A stretch of DNA of 42,111 nt from positions 1 to 42,111 of the forward strand of contig PKEX01000047.1 of NCBI GenBank assembly GCA_002919235.1, read 5' to 3'. The first letter of the stretch is position 1. Each line of letters begins with the position of its first letter. Source of the stretch: Clostridia bacterium (lineage in GTDB: Bacteria > Bacillota > Limnochordia > DTU080 > RSA5). The position numbers and the translations under genes are program-made. Of the stretch, positions 22,983 through 33,840 are shown piece after piece. The notes under the pieces were generated by a model. The model was not told where the DNA came from, ran no database searches, and saw only the letters and a list, made by a program, of their open reading frames with translations.

Positions 22983-24833
22983 ATGCACTTCAGCATCCGT
23001 GCCAAAATGCTGCTCGCGTTTCTGTCGGTCATCGCCGTGATGTGGGTCATCGTGGGGGTGGGGCTCAACGGTCTCAGTTCCCTCATCCGGACTTATGAAG
23101 ACGAAGCGCTGCGCATCTCCACGACGGCGCAGCTGTCCGAACGCGTGCAGCGGTTGATGGAATACCAGGTCCGGTCGCTGTACGGGTTTCTCGCCACCGG
23201 CAATGTGACGTACCAGACCAGCTTTAACCAGGCGACGAACGCCGTCCAAGAGGCGATTCAGGAGCTTCGGGGCCTTGTGAGATCCGAACAAGCCCACCAG
23301 CTGGTGGATCAGGTGGAGCAGCGCTATGAGTCGTACGTGCGCGGGGCCCAGTTTTACTCGAGCTCTGGGGGCAGTGAGATCGCCTTCCGCCAGGCGGAAC
23401 AGTTTTTAAAGCCGGCCGAAGTTTCGATGTTCGAAGCCGCGGAAGAGCTGCTGCGGTACGAGGCGGAACGCTTGCGGCAGGTGCAGGACGAGGCGGCCGC
23501 GGCCGGTGGAAGGGCCCGGATGATGATGATCGCGGTCGCCATCGTCGCCGCCGCGGTGACGGTGACCTTTGCGGTCCTGATCACCCGGGGCCTGACGAGG
23601 CCCGTGCGGACGGTGGCCCAGGCGTCGAAGAGCCTGATGACCGGTGATTTGACCGTCAACGAGATCGCCATCACCTCCAACGACGAAGTGGGGGACATGG
23701 CGGTCGCCTTTAACGAGATGGTGAGGGGCCTGCGCACCCTGGTGACGGAGATTCTGAAAGCCAGCGAGGAACTGGAGGACCGCAGCCAGGCCATGCAGGC
23801 CACCGCCCGTGAGACGGCCAGGGCGACCCAGCAGATCGCCGAGACCATCCAGCAGGTGGCGGCCGGCACCGGCGAGCAGAGCAAGACCCTCCAGGAGACG
23901 GCCCGGGCCGTGGAAGAGCTGCACAAGGCCATCGACCAGATCGCGCAAGGGGCGCACCAGCAAACCGACGCGGTGCGGGAGACCGCGGAAGTGATGGGCA
24001 AGATGGCGACGGCCATCCAGAACGTCATCAAGAGCGTCAGCGAGATGACCGAAGCGGCCAAGCAGACGGCCGAAGTGGCGCAGGAGGGCGGCAACACCGT
24101 CCGGCTCACCGTCGAGGGGATCCAGGAGATCCGCACCGCGTCGCTGGCTACGGCCCAGAAGATCCAGGAGCTGGGCAAGGATTCGCAGAAGATCGGCGAG
24201 ATCGTGCAGGTGATCTCGGACATCGCGGACCAGACCAACCTGCTGGCTTTGAACGCCGCCATCGAGGCGGCCCGGGCGGGCGAGCACGGCAAGGGGTTTG
24301 CCGTCGTGGCCGACGAGGTGCGCAAGCTGGCCGAGCGGTCGGCGGCCTCGGCCGAGGAAATCGCGGAGCTGGTCCGGACGATGCAGGCGGGGATGGAAGA
24401 GGCCGTCGCGGCGATGAACCTGGGCACCGAGCGGGTGGAGCACGGCACGCAGCTGGCCCAGCAGGCCGGCGCCGCCCTGGACCGCATCCTGGCTGCGGTG
24501 ACGGCGTTGAGCGAGCAGATCCAGACCATCGCCCAGGATTCCGAGTCGATCCAGGACGCCATCAACCAGGTGGCCGTCTCCATGGACAACGTCGCCAGGG
24601 TCACCTACGAGAACACCGCCGCGACGGAAGAGATGGCCGCCCAGAGCGAACAGGTGAGCCAGGCCATCGAAAACATTTCCGCCATCTCCGAAGAGACGGC
24701 GGCTTCTTCGGAGGAAGTGAGCGCCGCGGCCGAGGAGACCACGGCTTCCAACGAAGAAGTGGCGAAAGCCGCCCAGGCGGTGGCCGAAACGGCGGCCCGG
24801 CTGCGGCAGTTGATCGCCAGGTTCAAGGTGTGA
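22983..24833 (+). CDS. Methyl-accepting chemotaxis protein
   Basis: Transmembrane chemoreceptor of 616 residues. The first membrane segment is at about residues 8-30 ([20 protein letters not shown]). An extracytoplasmic helical sensor of about 150 residues follows (four-helix-bundle type, Gln/Glu-rich). The second segment is [21 protein letters not shown]. Then come a HAMP domain ([20 protein letters not shown]) and a long signalling coiled coil. The hairpin tip that binds CheA and CheW is present as [20 protein letters not shown] with [16 protein letters not shown]. Glu/Gln pairs in the adaptation helices suit CheR, CheB and CheD. The ATG has GGGAGGGAG 7 nt upstream. The ligand cannot be told from the sequence. 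Confidence 0.95.
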   Translation: MHFSIRAKMLLAFLSVIAVMWVIVGVGLNGLSSLIRTYEDEALRISTTAQLSERVQRLMEYQVRSLYGFLATGNVTYQTSFNQATNAVQEAIQELRGLVRSEQAHQLVDQVEQRYESYVRGAQFYSSSGGSEIAFRQAEQFLKPAEVSMFEAAEELLRYEAERLRQVQDEAAAAGGRARMMMIAVAIVAAAVTVTFAVLITRGLTRPVRTVAQASKSLMTGDLTVNEIAITSNDEVGDMAVAFNEMVRGLRTLVTEILKASEELEDRSQAMQATARETARATQQIAETIQQVAAGTGEQSKTLQETARAVEELHKAIDQIAQGAHQQTDAVRETAEVMGKMATAIQNVIKSVSEMTEAAKQTAEVAQEGGNTVRLTVEGIQEIRTASLATAQKIQELGKDSQKIGEIVQVISDIADQTNLLALNAAIEAARAGEHGKGFAVVADEVRKLAERSAASAEEIAELVRTMQAGMEEAVAAMNLGTERVEHGTQLAQQAGAALDRILAAVTALSEQIQTIAQDSESIQDAINQVAVSMDNVARVTYENTAATEEMAAQSEQVSQAIENISAISEETAASSEEVSAAAEETTASNEEVAKAAQAVAETAARLRQLIARFKV

Positions 24834-24907
24834 GGCAGCAAGAGCGGCCGGCGCGAGGCACTGTGGTCGAAGACGTTCAGCGACACCGGTAAGGAGGGGA
24901 GCAAGGC

Positions 24908-25510
24908 GTGGCGGATCTGGCACGGGAGCGGGAGAACGACCATGTTGGCGCTGACAGCGACCCGGTCAACGCTAACGGCAACGGGAAGCAGGGCTCCGAG
25001 AGCGGGCGGCGGGGCGCCGCGGCGCAGGACGCCGGGGGCGAGAGGGCGGGGGGCCGCCGGCAGCAGCTGGTGGTGTTTTCGCTCGGCGATGAGATGTACG
25101 GCGTCGACATCTACCGGGTGCGGGAGATCATCCGCGTGCCCGCCATCACCCGGGTGCCCCGGGCCCCCGAGTATGTGGAGGGCGTGATCAACCTCCGGGG
25201 CGGCGTCATTCCCGTGATCGACTTGCGCAAGCGCTTCGGCATGGAGAAGGGCGAGGAGTCCGCCGAGCGGAGGATCGTCGTGTCCGAGCTGGGCAACCAG
25301 ACCGTCGGCATGGTGGTGGACGGCGTCTCGGAAGTCCTCGAAGTGGACGAAGCCGAAATCGACCCGCCCTCCGAGTACGTGATGACGGTGGACTCCCAGT
25401 ACATCACGGGCATCGTCAAGCGGGAGAAGCTGATCATTCTCCTCGACCTTGAGAAGGTGCTCGAGGTGAGCCGCCGGGACGACAAGGCCGTGGCCGAAGT
25501 CGGAGAGTGA
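24908..25510 (+). CDS. cheW: Chemotaxis coupling protein CheW (second copy)
   Basis: A 200-residue CheW with a disordered, charged N-terminal extension of about 50 residues (Gly/Asn/Arg-rich) that the first copy lacks. The CheW domain follows: VVFSLGDEMYGVDIYRVREI, VEGVINLRGGVIPVIDLR, VSELGNQTVGMVVDGVSEVL and IVKREKLIILLDLEKVLE. The two copies are close paralogues across the core. The GTG start has AAGGAGGGG upstream. Last gene of the block, directly followed by a strong terminator. It may serve this receptor or a different array state. Confidence 0.94.
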   Translation: MADLARERENDHVGADSDPVNANGNGKQGSESGRRGAAAQDAGGERAGGRRQQLVVFSLGDEMYGVDIYRVREIIRVPAITRVPRAPEYVEGVINLRGGVIPVIDLRKRFGMEKGEESAERRIVVSELGNQTVGMVVDGVSEVLEVDEAEIDPPSEYVMTVDSQYITGIVKREKLIILLDLEKVLEVSRRDDKAVAEVGE

Positions 25511-25541
25511 CGCGGTCCGCGCTGAGCCCAACGGTTTGAGG

Positions 25542-25585
25542 AGCCCGCCGGCGCCGGAGCATGCAGGTCCCGCCGGCGGGCTTTT
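25542..25585 (+). terminator. Intrinsic terminator of the chemotaxis block
   Basis: A perfect stem GCCCGCCGGCG/CGCCGGCGGGC with a 17-nt loop is followed by TTTT, 30 nt beyond the second cheW. Confidence 0.85.
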
Positions 25586-25693
25586 GGTTCCGGCCGGTTG
25601 AGGGTGAGCCCCGCAAGGGAGCCGTGGCCCTCGGGAGGTGCGCGTGGGCTCATTGTTGCTCCGCCTCATAGTGCCGTACGGGGTACGGGAGGT

Positions 25694-25709
25694 TGCTCAT
25701 TTTGGGGCA
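25694..25709. repeat. Outlying copy of the TGCYCA-N4-KGGGCA palindrome
   Basis: TGCTCA-TTTT-GGGGCA matches the arms of the three sites further right with one mismatch. Confidence 0.6.
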
Positions 25710-25812
25710 CTGAGGACGTCGCCGTCGCCCACTTCCTTTTGGGCGGCAATCGCCGGAAACGAAAATTCGGGCAATATTCCTCGGAGCGGGGGAAGGGTGA
25801 ATTTGGGTGGCA

Positions 25813-25892
25813 TGCCCATTTGTGGGCATTCAGAGCGCGCGGGATGCTCATTTATGGGCACCGCGCGCCCTCGAATTGCCCAAATCTGGGCA
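25813..25892. repeat. 80-bp nested palindrome with three phased 16-bp sites
   Basis: Three sites, TGCCCA-TTTG-TGGGCA, TGCTCA-TTTA-TGGGCA and TGCCCA-AATC-TGGGCA, start exactly 32 bp apart. The outer two are symmetric about the centre of the middle one (25852.5). The 16-nt spacers (GAGCGCGCGG and CCGCGCGCCCTC cores) are complementary to each other. The whole block is thus one large imperfect inverted repeat built from smaller ones. It could be a multi-dimer operator, a REP-like dispersed element or an RNA hairpin. The regulator or family is not recognised. Confidence 0.8.
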
Positions 25893-26103
25893 GCAAGCCG
25901 ACTCGTGACCACAATCGCAAATTGCAGGGCCGGAATTCCGCCTGCACTCTGGGTGCAATCTTCCCGTTTCCCCGGTGGGCCCCGGCACCGACTTCCCCGC
26001 CGGGACTTCGCCGCAGCTTGCGCCGGCGAGCCCTCAGGCACCCGTTCCGTCCGGTGTGCACTGTCGCGCCAGCTTCCCTGGGTGAGCGCCGGCATCCGCT
26101 TCC

Positions 26104-26133
26104 TTGAGACGGGCAAAACGGAAATGGTATAAT
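26104..26133 (+). promoter_or_regulatory. Sigma-A promoter of secA
   Basis: TTGAGA, an 18-nt spacer and a perfect TATAAT lie about 155 nt before the secA start. It is the clearest housekeeping promoter in this part of the window. Confidence 0.8.
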
Positions 26134-26288
26134 GACGTGTGCTTTGGCTCCGTACAAGCTGTCGATCGCCGCCTCGATTCGCTACACTAGGACTAGAGGA
26201 ACGCTGCGAGATATGGTCTGGCAAGGTAGGCCTGGGAAGGTGAGGATCCCGGGACGGCTCGACGGCGAGGGGAGGATGGTCGCCCACC

Positions 26289-29141
<2,853 letters not shown>

Positions 29142-29261
29142 CCCGGGCTCGCATGGGCCGGCGAGGGCCTTGCGGGTCGGCCCGGTTTGCGGGCCCGTTT
29201 GAGGGCGCCCGGTTTGAGGCACCGGCAGCGTGACGACCTTGCGCTCGGGAGGGGAATTGGC

Positions 29262-30381
29262 ATGTTCGACAGAGCAGAGATCAAAGACAAGCTGTCCGAC
29301 CTGCGGCGTCGGATCGACGAAATGGGGGCTTACCTTTGACATTCCCGGGTTGAAGAAGGCCATCGCCGAGCTGGAAGAAGTCATGGCGGCGCCGGACTTC
29401 TGGAACGACCCGGCGAAAGTCAGGGAGACCAACCAAAAGCTGACGCGCTACAAGCAGACCGTGGCCGGCTGGGAGGCCATTTCCCGCCGCCACCAGGACC
29501 AGGCGGTCCTGTTTGAGCTGGCCGACGAGGAAGACGACCTCCAGGTGATGGAGGAAGTAGGCCGGGAGCTGGCCGGCCTCGAGAAGGAAGTCGAGTCGCT
29601 GGAGCTGGCTTCGCTCCTCAACGGCGAATACGACAGCCACAACGCCATCTTGTCCATCCACCCGGGCGCGGGCGGCACCGAGGCCCAGGACTGGGGTGCG
29701 ATGCTGCTGCGCATGTACACCCGCTGGGCGGAGAGCCGCGGCTTCGAGGTGGAGACCCTCGACTACCTGCCCGGCGAGGAGGCGGGCATCAAGAGCGTGA
29801 CCCTGCTCATCAAGGGGCTCAACGCCTACGGCTACCTGCGGGCCGAGAAGGGCGTGCACCGCCTTGTCCGCATTTCGCCTTTCGACGCCTCAGGCCGCCG
29901 GCACACCTCGTTCGCTTCGGTGGATGTCCTGCCGGAAGTGGACGAGGACGTCAACGTGGAGATCAACCCCAACGACCTGCGGATCGACACGTACCGGGCC
30001 AGCGGCGCCGGCGGGCAGCACGTCAACAAGACCAGCTCCGCCGTGCGCATCACGCACATCCCCACCGGCATCGTGGTCCAGTGCCAGTCGGAGCGGTCGC
30101 AGCACGCCAACCGGGAGGCGGCGATGAAGATCCTCCGCTCCAAGCTGGTGGAGCGCAAGCTCATGGAGCAGCAGCAAAAGATCCAGGAGCTCCGGGGGGA
30201 CCAGGGCGAGATCGCCTGGGGCAACCAGATTCGCTCCTACGTGTTTCAGCCGTACACCCTGGTCAAGGACCACCGCACGGACGTGGAAGTGGGCAACGTG
30301 CAGGCCGTGATGGACGGGGAGATCGACACGTTCATCGAGGCGTACCTGCGGAGCCAGAAAGGCGCTTCGGTCGCGCAGTGA
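29262..30381 (+). CDS. prfB: Peptide chain release factor 2, with programmed +1 frameshift
   Basis: Recognises UGA and UAA and releases the peptide. Translation starts at ATG with GGGAGGGG upstream and reads [20 protein letters not shown] to residue 25. It meets an in-frame TGA (29337-29339) and resumes in the +1 frame at [16 protein letters not shown], giving 372 residues in all. The C-terminal domains carry [12 protein letters not shown], the codon-recognition region [15 protein letters not shown] and the catalytic GGQ at residues 250-252 ([15 protein letters not shown]). The shift needs poor termination at UGA, so RF2 limits its own synthesis. A reading that starts at 29230 in the downstream frame and skips the shift has no homology in its first 36 residues. 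Confidence 0.97.
29323..29340 (+). promoter_or_regulatory. prfB programmed frameshift site
   Basis: The slippery CTT TGA C (CTT at 29334) is preceded by an SD-like GGGGG (29324-29328) with a 5-nt gap. The classical E. coli arrangement AGGGGGTATCTTTGAC has a 3-nt gap. The TGA and following C match the consensus. Confidence 0.9.
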
Positions 30382-30468
30382 GCGGGGGACGGTGCGGGCA
30401 GGAATTCCGGTTCGCGCCGCCGGCCGGGTTGGGACGGAAGAGAGCGGCCTCGTGAAAGAGCAGCCGGG

Positions 30469-30496
30469 ACAGGATGGTCGAAACAGGATGGTCGAA
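30469..30496 (+). repeat. 14-bp tandem duplication before the DUF2993-like gene
   Basis: ACAGGATGGTCGAA occurs twice in direct tandem. Each copy carries an SD-like AGGATGG, and the second lies just upstream of the next start codon. Confidence 0.85.
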
Positions 30497-30501
30497 GCGG
30501 T

Positions 30502-31212
30502 TTGATCCTGGTGCGAAGGATCGCCGCCGCGCTCGCGGCGGCGATCGGCATCCTCATCATTGCGCAGCTGACCCTGCCGCGCGCCTTGGAAGCCCGGATC
30601 GAAAGGGCGCTGAGCCGTTCGTTTGAGGAGGCGAGCCTGGTCCGGGCGGAGATTCGCTCGGTGCCCGCGGTGGAGCTGCTCTGGGGCCGGATCGACCGGG
30701 CGGAGCTGGAGCTTCGGCGGGTGGTGCTGGGCGAGATCGCCGTCGACGCCGTGCGGGTGGACGGGGAGGAGCTTTGGGTCGACGCGCCCAAGCTATTCCG
30801 CGGGGAAGGCGTGGACGTCAAGGCGGCCAAGGCTCTTCGCGCGACTCTCGTCCTCACCGAAGAGGACGTGAACCAGTACTTTTGGAGCCGGATTCAGGGC
30901 GCGAAGCGCTTTCGCGTGTCCCTGGAGCGAGGGCAGGCACGGGTGGCGGGCAGCTTCTCGCTGTTTGGCCGGGAGTTTGACGTGCGGGTGAACGGGAAGT
31001 TCCGGGTGGCAGGCCCGGCCAGCGTCGCCTTCGTCCCGGAACAGGTGAGCGTGGACGATGCGGCGGTGCCGCAGTTTCTGATCGACCTGGTCGCGTCCGA
31101 GTGGCAGCTGCTGCTTCATTTCGGTGAAGCCCCCTTCTCCATCGCCATCGAGGATCTTCTCATCGAAGACGGAAGGCTGTTGGTGTACGGAGCCCGTCCG
31201 GCCGGCGGGTGA
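30502..31212 (+). CDS. DUF2993 (LmeA-like) lipid-binding family protein
   Basis: Protein of 236 residues with one N-terminal membrane or signal segment (IAAALAAAIGILIIAQLTL), so it probably acts outside the membrane. The body fits the DUF2993 fold: LLWGRIDRAELELRRVVLGE, LFRGEGVDVKAAKALRATLVLTEEDVNQYF and a barrel of strands ending VAFVPEQVSVDDAAVP. Relatives in Actinomycetota bind membrane lipids. The start is TTG near AGGATGG, with a GTG at 30511 as alternative. The gene follows prfB by about 120 nt. Exact function unknown. Confidence 0.75.
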   Translation: MILVRRIAAALAAAIGILIIAQLTLPRALEARIERALSRSFEEASLVRAEIRSVPAVELLWGRIDRAELELRRVVLGEIAVDAVRVDGEELWVDAPKLFRGEGVDVKAAKALRATLVLTEEDVNQYFWSRIQGAKRFRVSLERGQARVAGSFSLFGREFDVRVNGKFRVAGPASVAFVPEQVSVDDAAVPQFLIDLVASEWQLLLHFGEAPFSIAIEDLLIEDGRLLVYGARPAGG

Positions 31213-31244
31213 GGGGTGCGGCGAGCGAGAAAGGATGATCCTCC

Positions 31245-33647
31245 GTGAGCACCGGGCGTAGAGGGTATGGGCAGAGCCGCAAACTGCTCGCCGCATTCTT
31301 GGCCCTGCTGCTGGCGGCCCTGGCGGCCTCGGGGGCGGTGCTCTGGCCCCGCCACGTCGCGGAGGAAGCGGCCGTCCGGGTCGCCGTGGTGGTGGACGGC
31401 GCTGAGCTCTTTGGCCTTGCGGAGGCCCTCGCCCGCGAGACGGACCCGGGCGCCGCGCCGCACCGCCGGGACGCGGCTTTTTGGGAGGCGCTGCGCCGCC
31501 TCTTGGTGCAGCTCCGCGAGGCCGGTGTCACGGGCGTCGGCGTCTACGAGTGGACGCTGGAAGACGCCGCGCAGCGGGGGGAAGTGTTCGTCCTGAGTCG
31601 TGCCTCGCTGGAAGCGATGGGCTCTCCCATCGCGGCTCACTTGCCGCCCGGCGGCGCCCCGGGGGAACTGGTGGCCGGTTGGACGGAGGGGAGGGACCCG
31701 TGGGTCGTCCGGAGATTGAACGAGACGCTGCCGTATGTTGCGACGCCCGCGGTCCAGCCTGCCTCCGGCGTTGAGCCTTCTGAAGGCCGGCCCCTGCCCG
31801 CCGCCGGGGTGTGGCTCCTGGGGCGCTCAAGCCCCGGGGAGATCGTCCTCGGCTTTCATCCCGGAGAAGTCCGGGCCGTGCACGACGCAGGCCTTGCGGT
31901 CTTCCCGCGCCTTCGCGGCGGAGGACTCGCCGCTCCCGGCGACCTGGGGCGCAGGCTCGGAGGCCTCTTCCAGGGCGGGGCAGGCGCCGCTGCCCGGGTC
32001 GGACCGGTGCTTTTTTGGGGGACCACCGTCACCGGGTATTCCGGGGACCTGGAGCGGGTGGAAGAGGAGCTGGCGGCGGCGGGCGCAGCGCTCGGGGTGA
32101 TCGAATTTGCGCCGCAGCTAGGGCTGGAGTCGCTGGCCAGGCTCACCGGTTTCCGGCTGGTGCGGGTCCACAGCATCACGGAGCGGGAGATGGCGGCGGG
32201 CATCCCGCCCGGCACGGCAGTGGAGCGCTGGCTGCGGGCCGTGCGGGAGCGGCAGGTGCGGCTCCTGTACGTGCGGCTTTATCTTCCGGAGACGGGGCAA
32301 GGCGCCGCGGCTCTCGTGGACCACAACCTGGCGTACCTCCGGCGGCTCACCGGCGAACTGATGGCGGCAGGTTACGGGCTCGGCATGCCGGAGCCGGTTC
32401 CGGCGCCGCCGGCGCAGCCCTGGGCTTTGGGGCTGATCGCCCTGGCCGCCGGCGCGTGCGCGGGAGGCACCGCGTGGGCGGTGTGGGCCTGGCTGCGGCG
32501 GGAACTGGGGCTGGTCCCGGCACGGCCGGAGCGGGAGCGGGGAGTCTTCCTGCTCCAGCTGGACCGGGGCTTTTTCATCGCTGCGGCAGCCGGGGCGCTG
32601 GTGGCGGTGGCTCTGTTTTCTGCCCTGTGGCTCAAAGGGTACACCGTCCTGGCCCGCCAGGCGCTGGCGCTGCTGGCGGCCGTCTGTTTCCCGGCCATAG
32701 CGGTGCTGGCGGGACTGGATGCAGCTCTTGCGGTGGTCCGGGGAAAGCGTGAACCGCTGCGGCAGCTGGCCGGGGCGGCAGCGGGCTTTGGCGCCGCCCT
32801 TGCCTTCACCTGGTCCGGCGCCCTGTTCGTCGCTGCGCTGCTGACGGACGTGCGGTTTCTTGCAAAGATCGCCGAGTTTCGCGGGGTAAAGCTGGCCCAC
32901 GTCGCTCCGCTGGCGGTGCTGGCCGTCGTGGTGGGGCTGAGGGTGGCGGGGAGAAGCCAGCCGGGCCTGGAACCGGCGGCGCCAGGCGGCGGTGCGGAAG
33001 GGAGCTTGCCGGAAGGCGCCGCGCCCCGTCTTGGGTCCGGGATCGTGAGCGCCGCCCGCTATTGGCTGAACCGGTCGATCCGGCTGAGCGAGCTGCTGGT
33101 GGGCCTGGCGCTGGCCGCAGCCTTGTGGGTCTACGTGATGCGGACCGGCAACGACGCGTTGCCCGTGCCGGCGTTCGAGGCGGCGTTCCGGCGTTTTCTC
33201 GAGCAGAGTTTCGCTGTCCGGCCCCGGACGAAGGAGTTTCTCATCGGCCATCCCGCCCTGCTGTGGGCTTTCGTGTACTGGCCGGTGCTGGCGGACGGGT
33301 CCCGGCGCCACCGGGCGCTGGCGGCCGCGCTGGTGCTGGCCGGGGCCATCGGCCAGATTTCGGTGATCAACAGCTTTGCCCACGCTCACACGGCGGTGGC
33401 GGTGTCGGCGGTCCGCACGGGTTGGGGCTTGCTCTTGGGCCTCGCGCTGGGGGCCGCGGCTTTTGGGGCGGTGGAGGGTGTGAAACTCCTCGCGTCCCGG
33501 CGGGCGGGGCGCGGCAAGGGGACAAGCCTGCTTCCACCGGGACGGGAAGGAGCGCCGCCGGAGAGGCTGGGGGCGGTTCCCGGCGCGGTGGGTAGCCGGG
33601 GCGGAAAACCGGGGCGAGCAGTCGGACCGAGTAGCCGGGGCGGGTAA
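31245..33647 (+). CDS. DUF5693 family membrane protein
   Basis: Large membrane protein of 800 residues. An N-terminal anchor (LLAAFLALLLAALAASGAVLW) is followed by about 350 residues outside the membrane with an alpha/beta, barrel-like repeat pattern (LREAGVTGVGVYEWTLED, LFWGTTVTGYSGDLERVEEE, RLVRVHSITEREMAAGIPPG). Then come about nine or ten hydrophobic segments from residue 390 on. The layout fits DUF5693, often found beside csaB in Bacillota. A transferase-like or transporter role is possible but unproven. The GTG start has AAAGGATG 9 nt upstream. The last 18 codons and the stop lie inside a 13-bp minisatellite, so the C-terminal tail is probably variable and not conserved. Confidence 0.8.
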   Translation: MSTGRRGYGQSRKLLAAFLALLLAALAASGAVLWPRHVAEEAAVRVAVVVDGAELFGLAEALARETDPGAAPHRRDAAFWEALRRLLVQLREAGVTGVGVYEWTLEDAAQRGEVFVLSRASLEAMGSPIAAHLPPGGAPGELVAGWTEGRDPWVVRRLNETLPYVATPAVQPASGVEPSEGRPLPAAGVWLLGRSSPGEIVLGFHPGEVRAVHDAGLAVFPRLRGGGLAAPGDLGRRLGGLFQGGAGAAARVGPVLFWGTTVTGYSGDLERVEEELAAAGAALGVIEFAPQLGLESLARLTGFRLVRVHSITEREMAAGIPPGTAVERWLRAVRERQVRLLYVRLYLPETGQGAAALVDHNLAYLRRLTGELMAAGYGLGMPEPVPAPPAQPWALGLIALAAGACAGGTAWAVWAWLRRELGLVPARPERERGVFLLQLDRGFFIAAAAGALVAVALFSALWLKGYTVLARQALALLAAVCFPAIAVLAGLDAALAVVRGKREPLRQLAGAAAGFGAALAFTWSGALFVAALLTDVRFLAKIAEFRGVKLAHVAPLAVLAVVVGLRVAGRSQPGLEPAAPGGGAEGSLPEGAAPRLGSGIVSAARYWLNRSIRLSELLVGLALAAALWVYVMRTGNDALPVPAFEAAFRRFLEQSFAVRPRTKEFLIGHPALLWAFVYWPVLADGSRRHRALAAALVLAGAIGQISVINSFAHAHTAVAVSAVRTGWGLLLGLALGAAAFGAVEGVKLLASRRAGRGKGTSLLPPGREGAPPERLGAVPGAVGSRGGKPGRAVGPSSRGG

Positions 33648-33710
33648 CCGGGGTCAGTTGTCAGGGCGAGCAGCCGGGGCAAGTCGTCAGGCCGAGCAGC
33701 CGGGCTGAGA
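33594..33710 (+). repeat. Nine-copy 13-bp minisatellite
   Basis: Nine degenerate units of 13 bp, consensus near AGCCGGGGCGAGT, run head to tail across the stop codon of the DUF5693 gene. Because 13 is not a multiple of three, copy-number change would alter the tail of the protein. Confidence 0.75.
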
Positions 33711-33840
33711 AGAGGGAGCGGGCTGCGGACACGGGGACGCCCGGCCGGGCGGAGACCGGGCCGGAGGATGCGCTGCGGGCAGAGGGGTATCAGCCGGAAA
33801 GCCGCAGGATGACGGCGGTAGGCCGGGGAGCGGTGGACGG

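Larger units (their letters stand above)
25586..26103. other. Gene-free region between the chemotaxis block and secA
   Basis: About 500 bases with no credible gene. Open frames exist on both strands but lack ribosome binding sites, family motifs and consistent codon use. It contains palindromes of the form TGCYCA-N4-KGGGCA, described separately, and a short imperfect repeat TGCAC/GTGCA at 25943-25957. Confidence 0.6.

Noticed and set aside
25598-26132. Possible small genes in the region before secA
   Set aside because: Overlapping frames on both strands run through palindromes. They lack ribosome binding sites and protein motifs.
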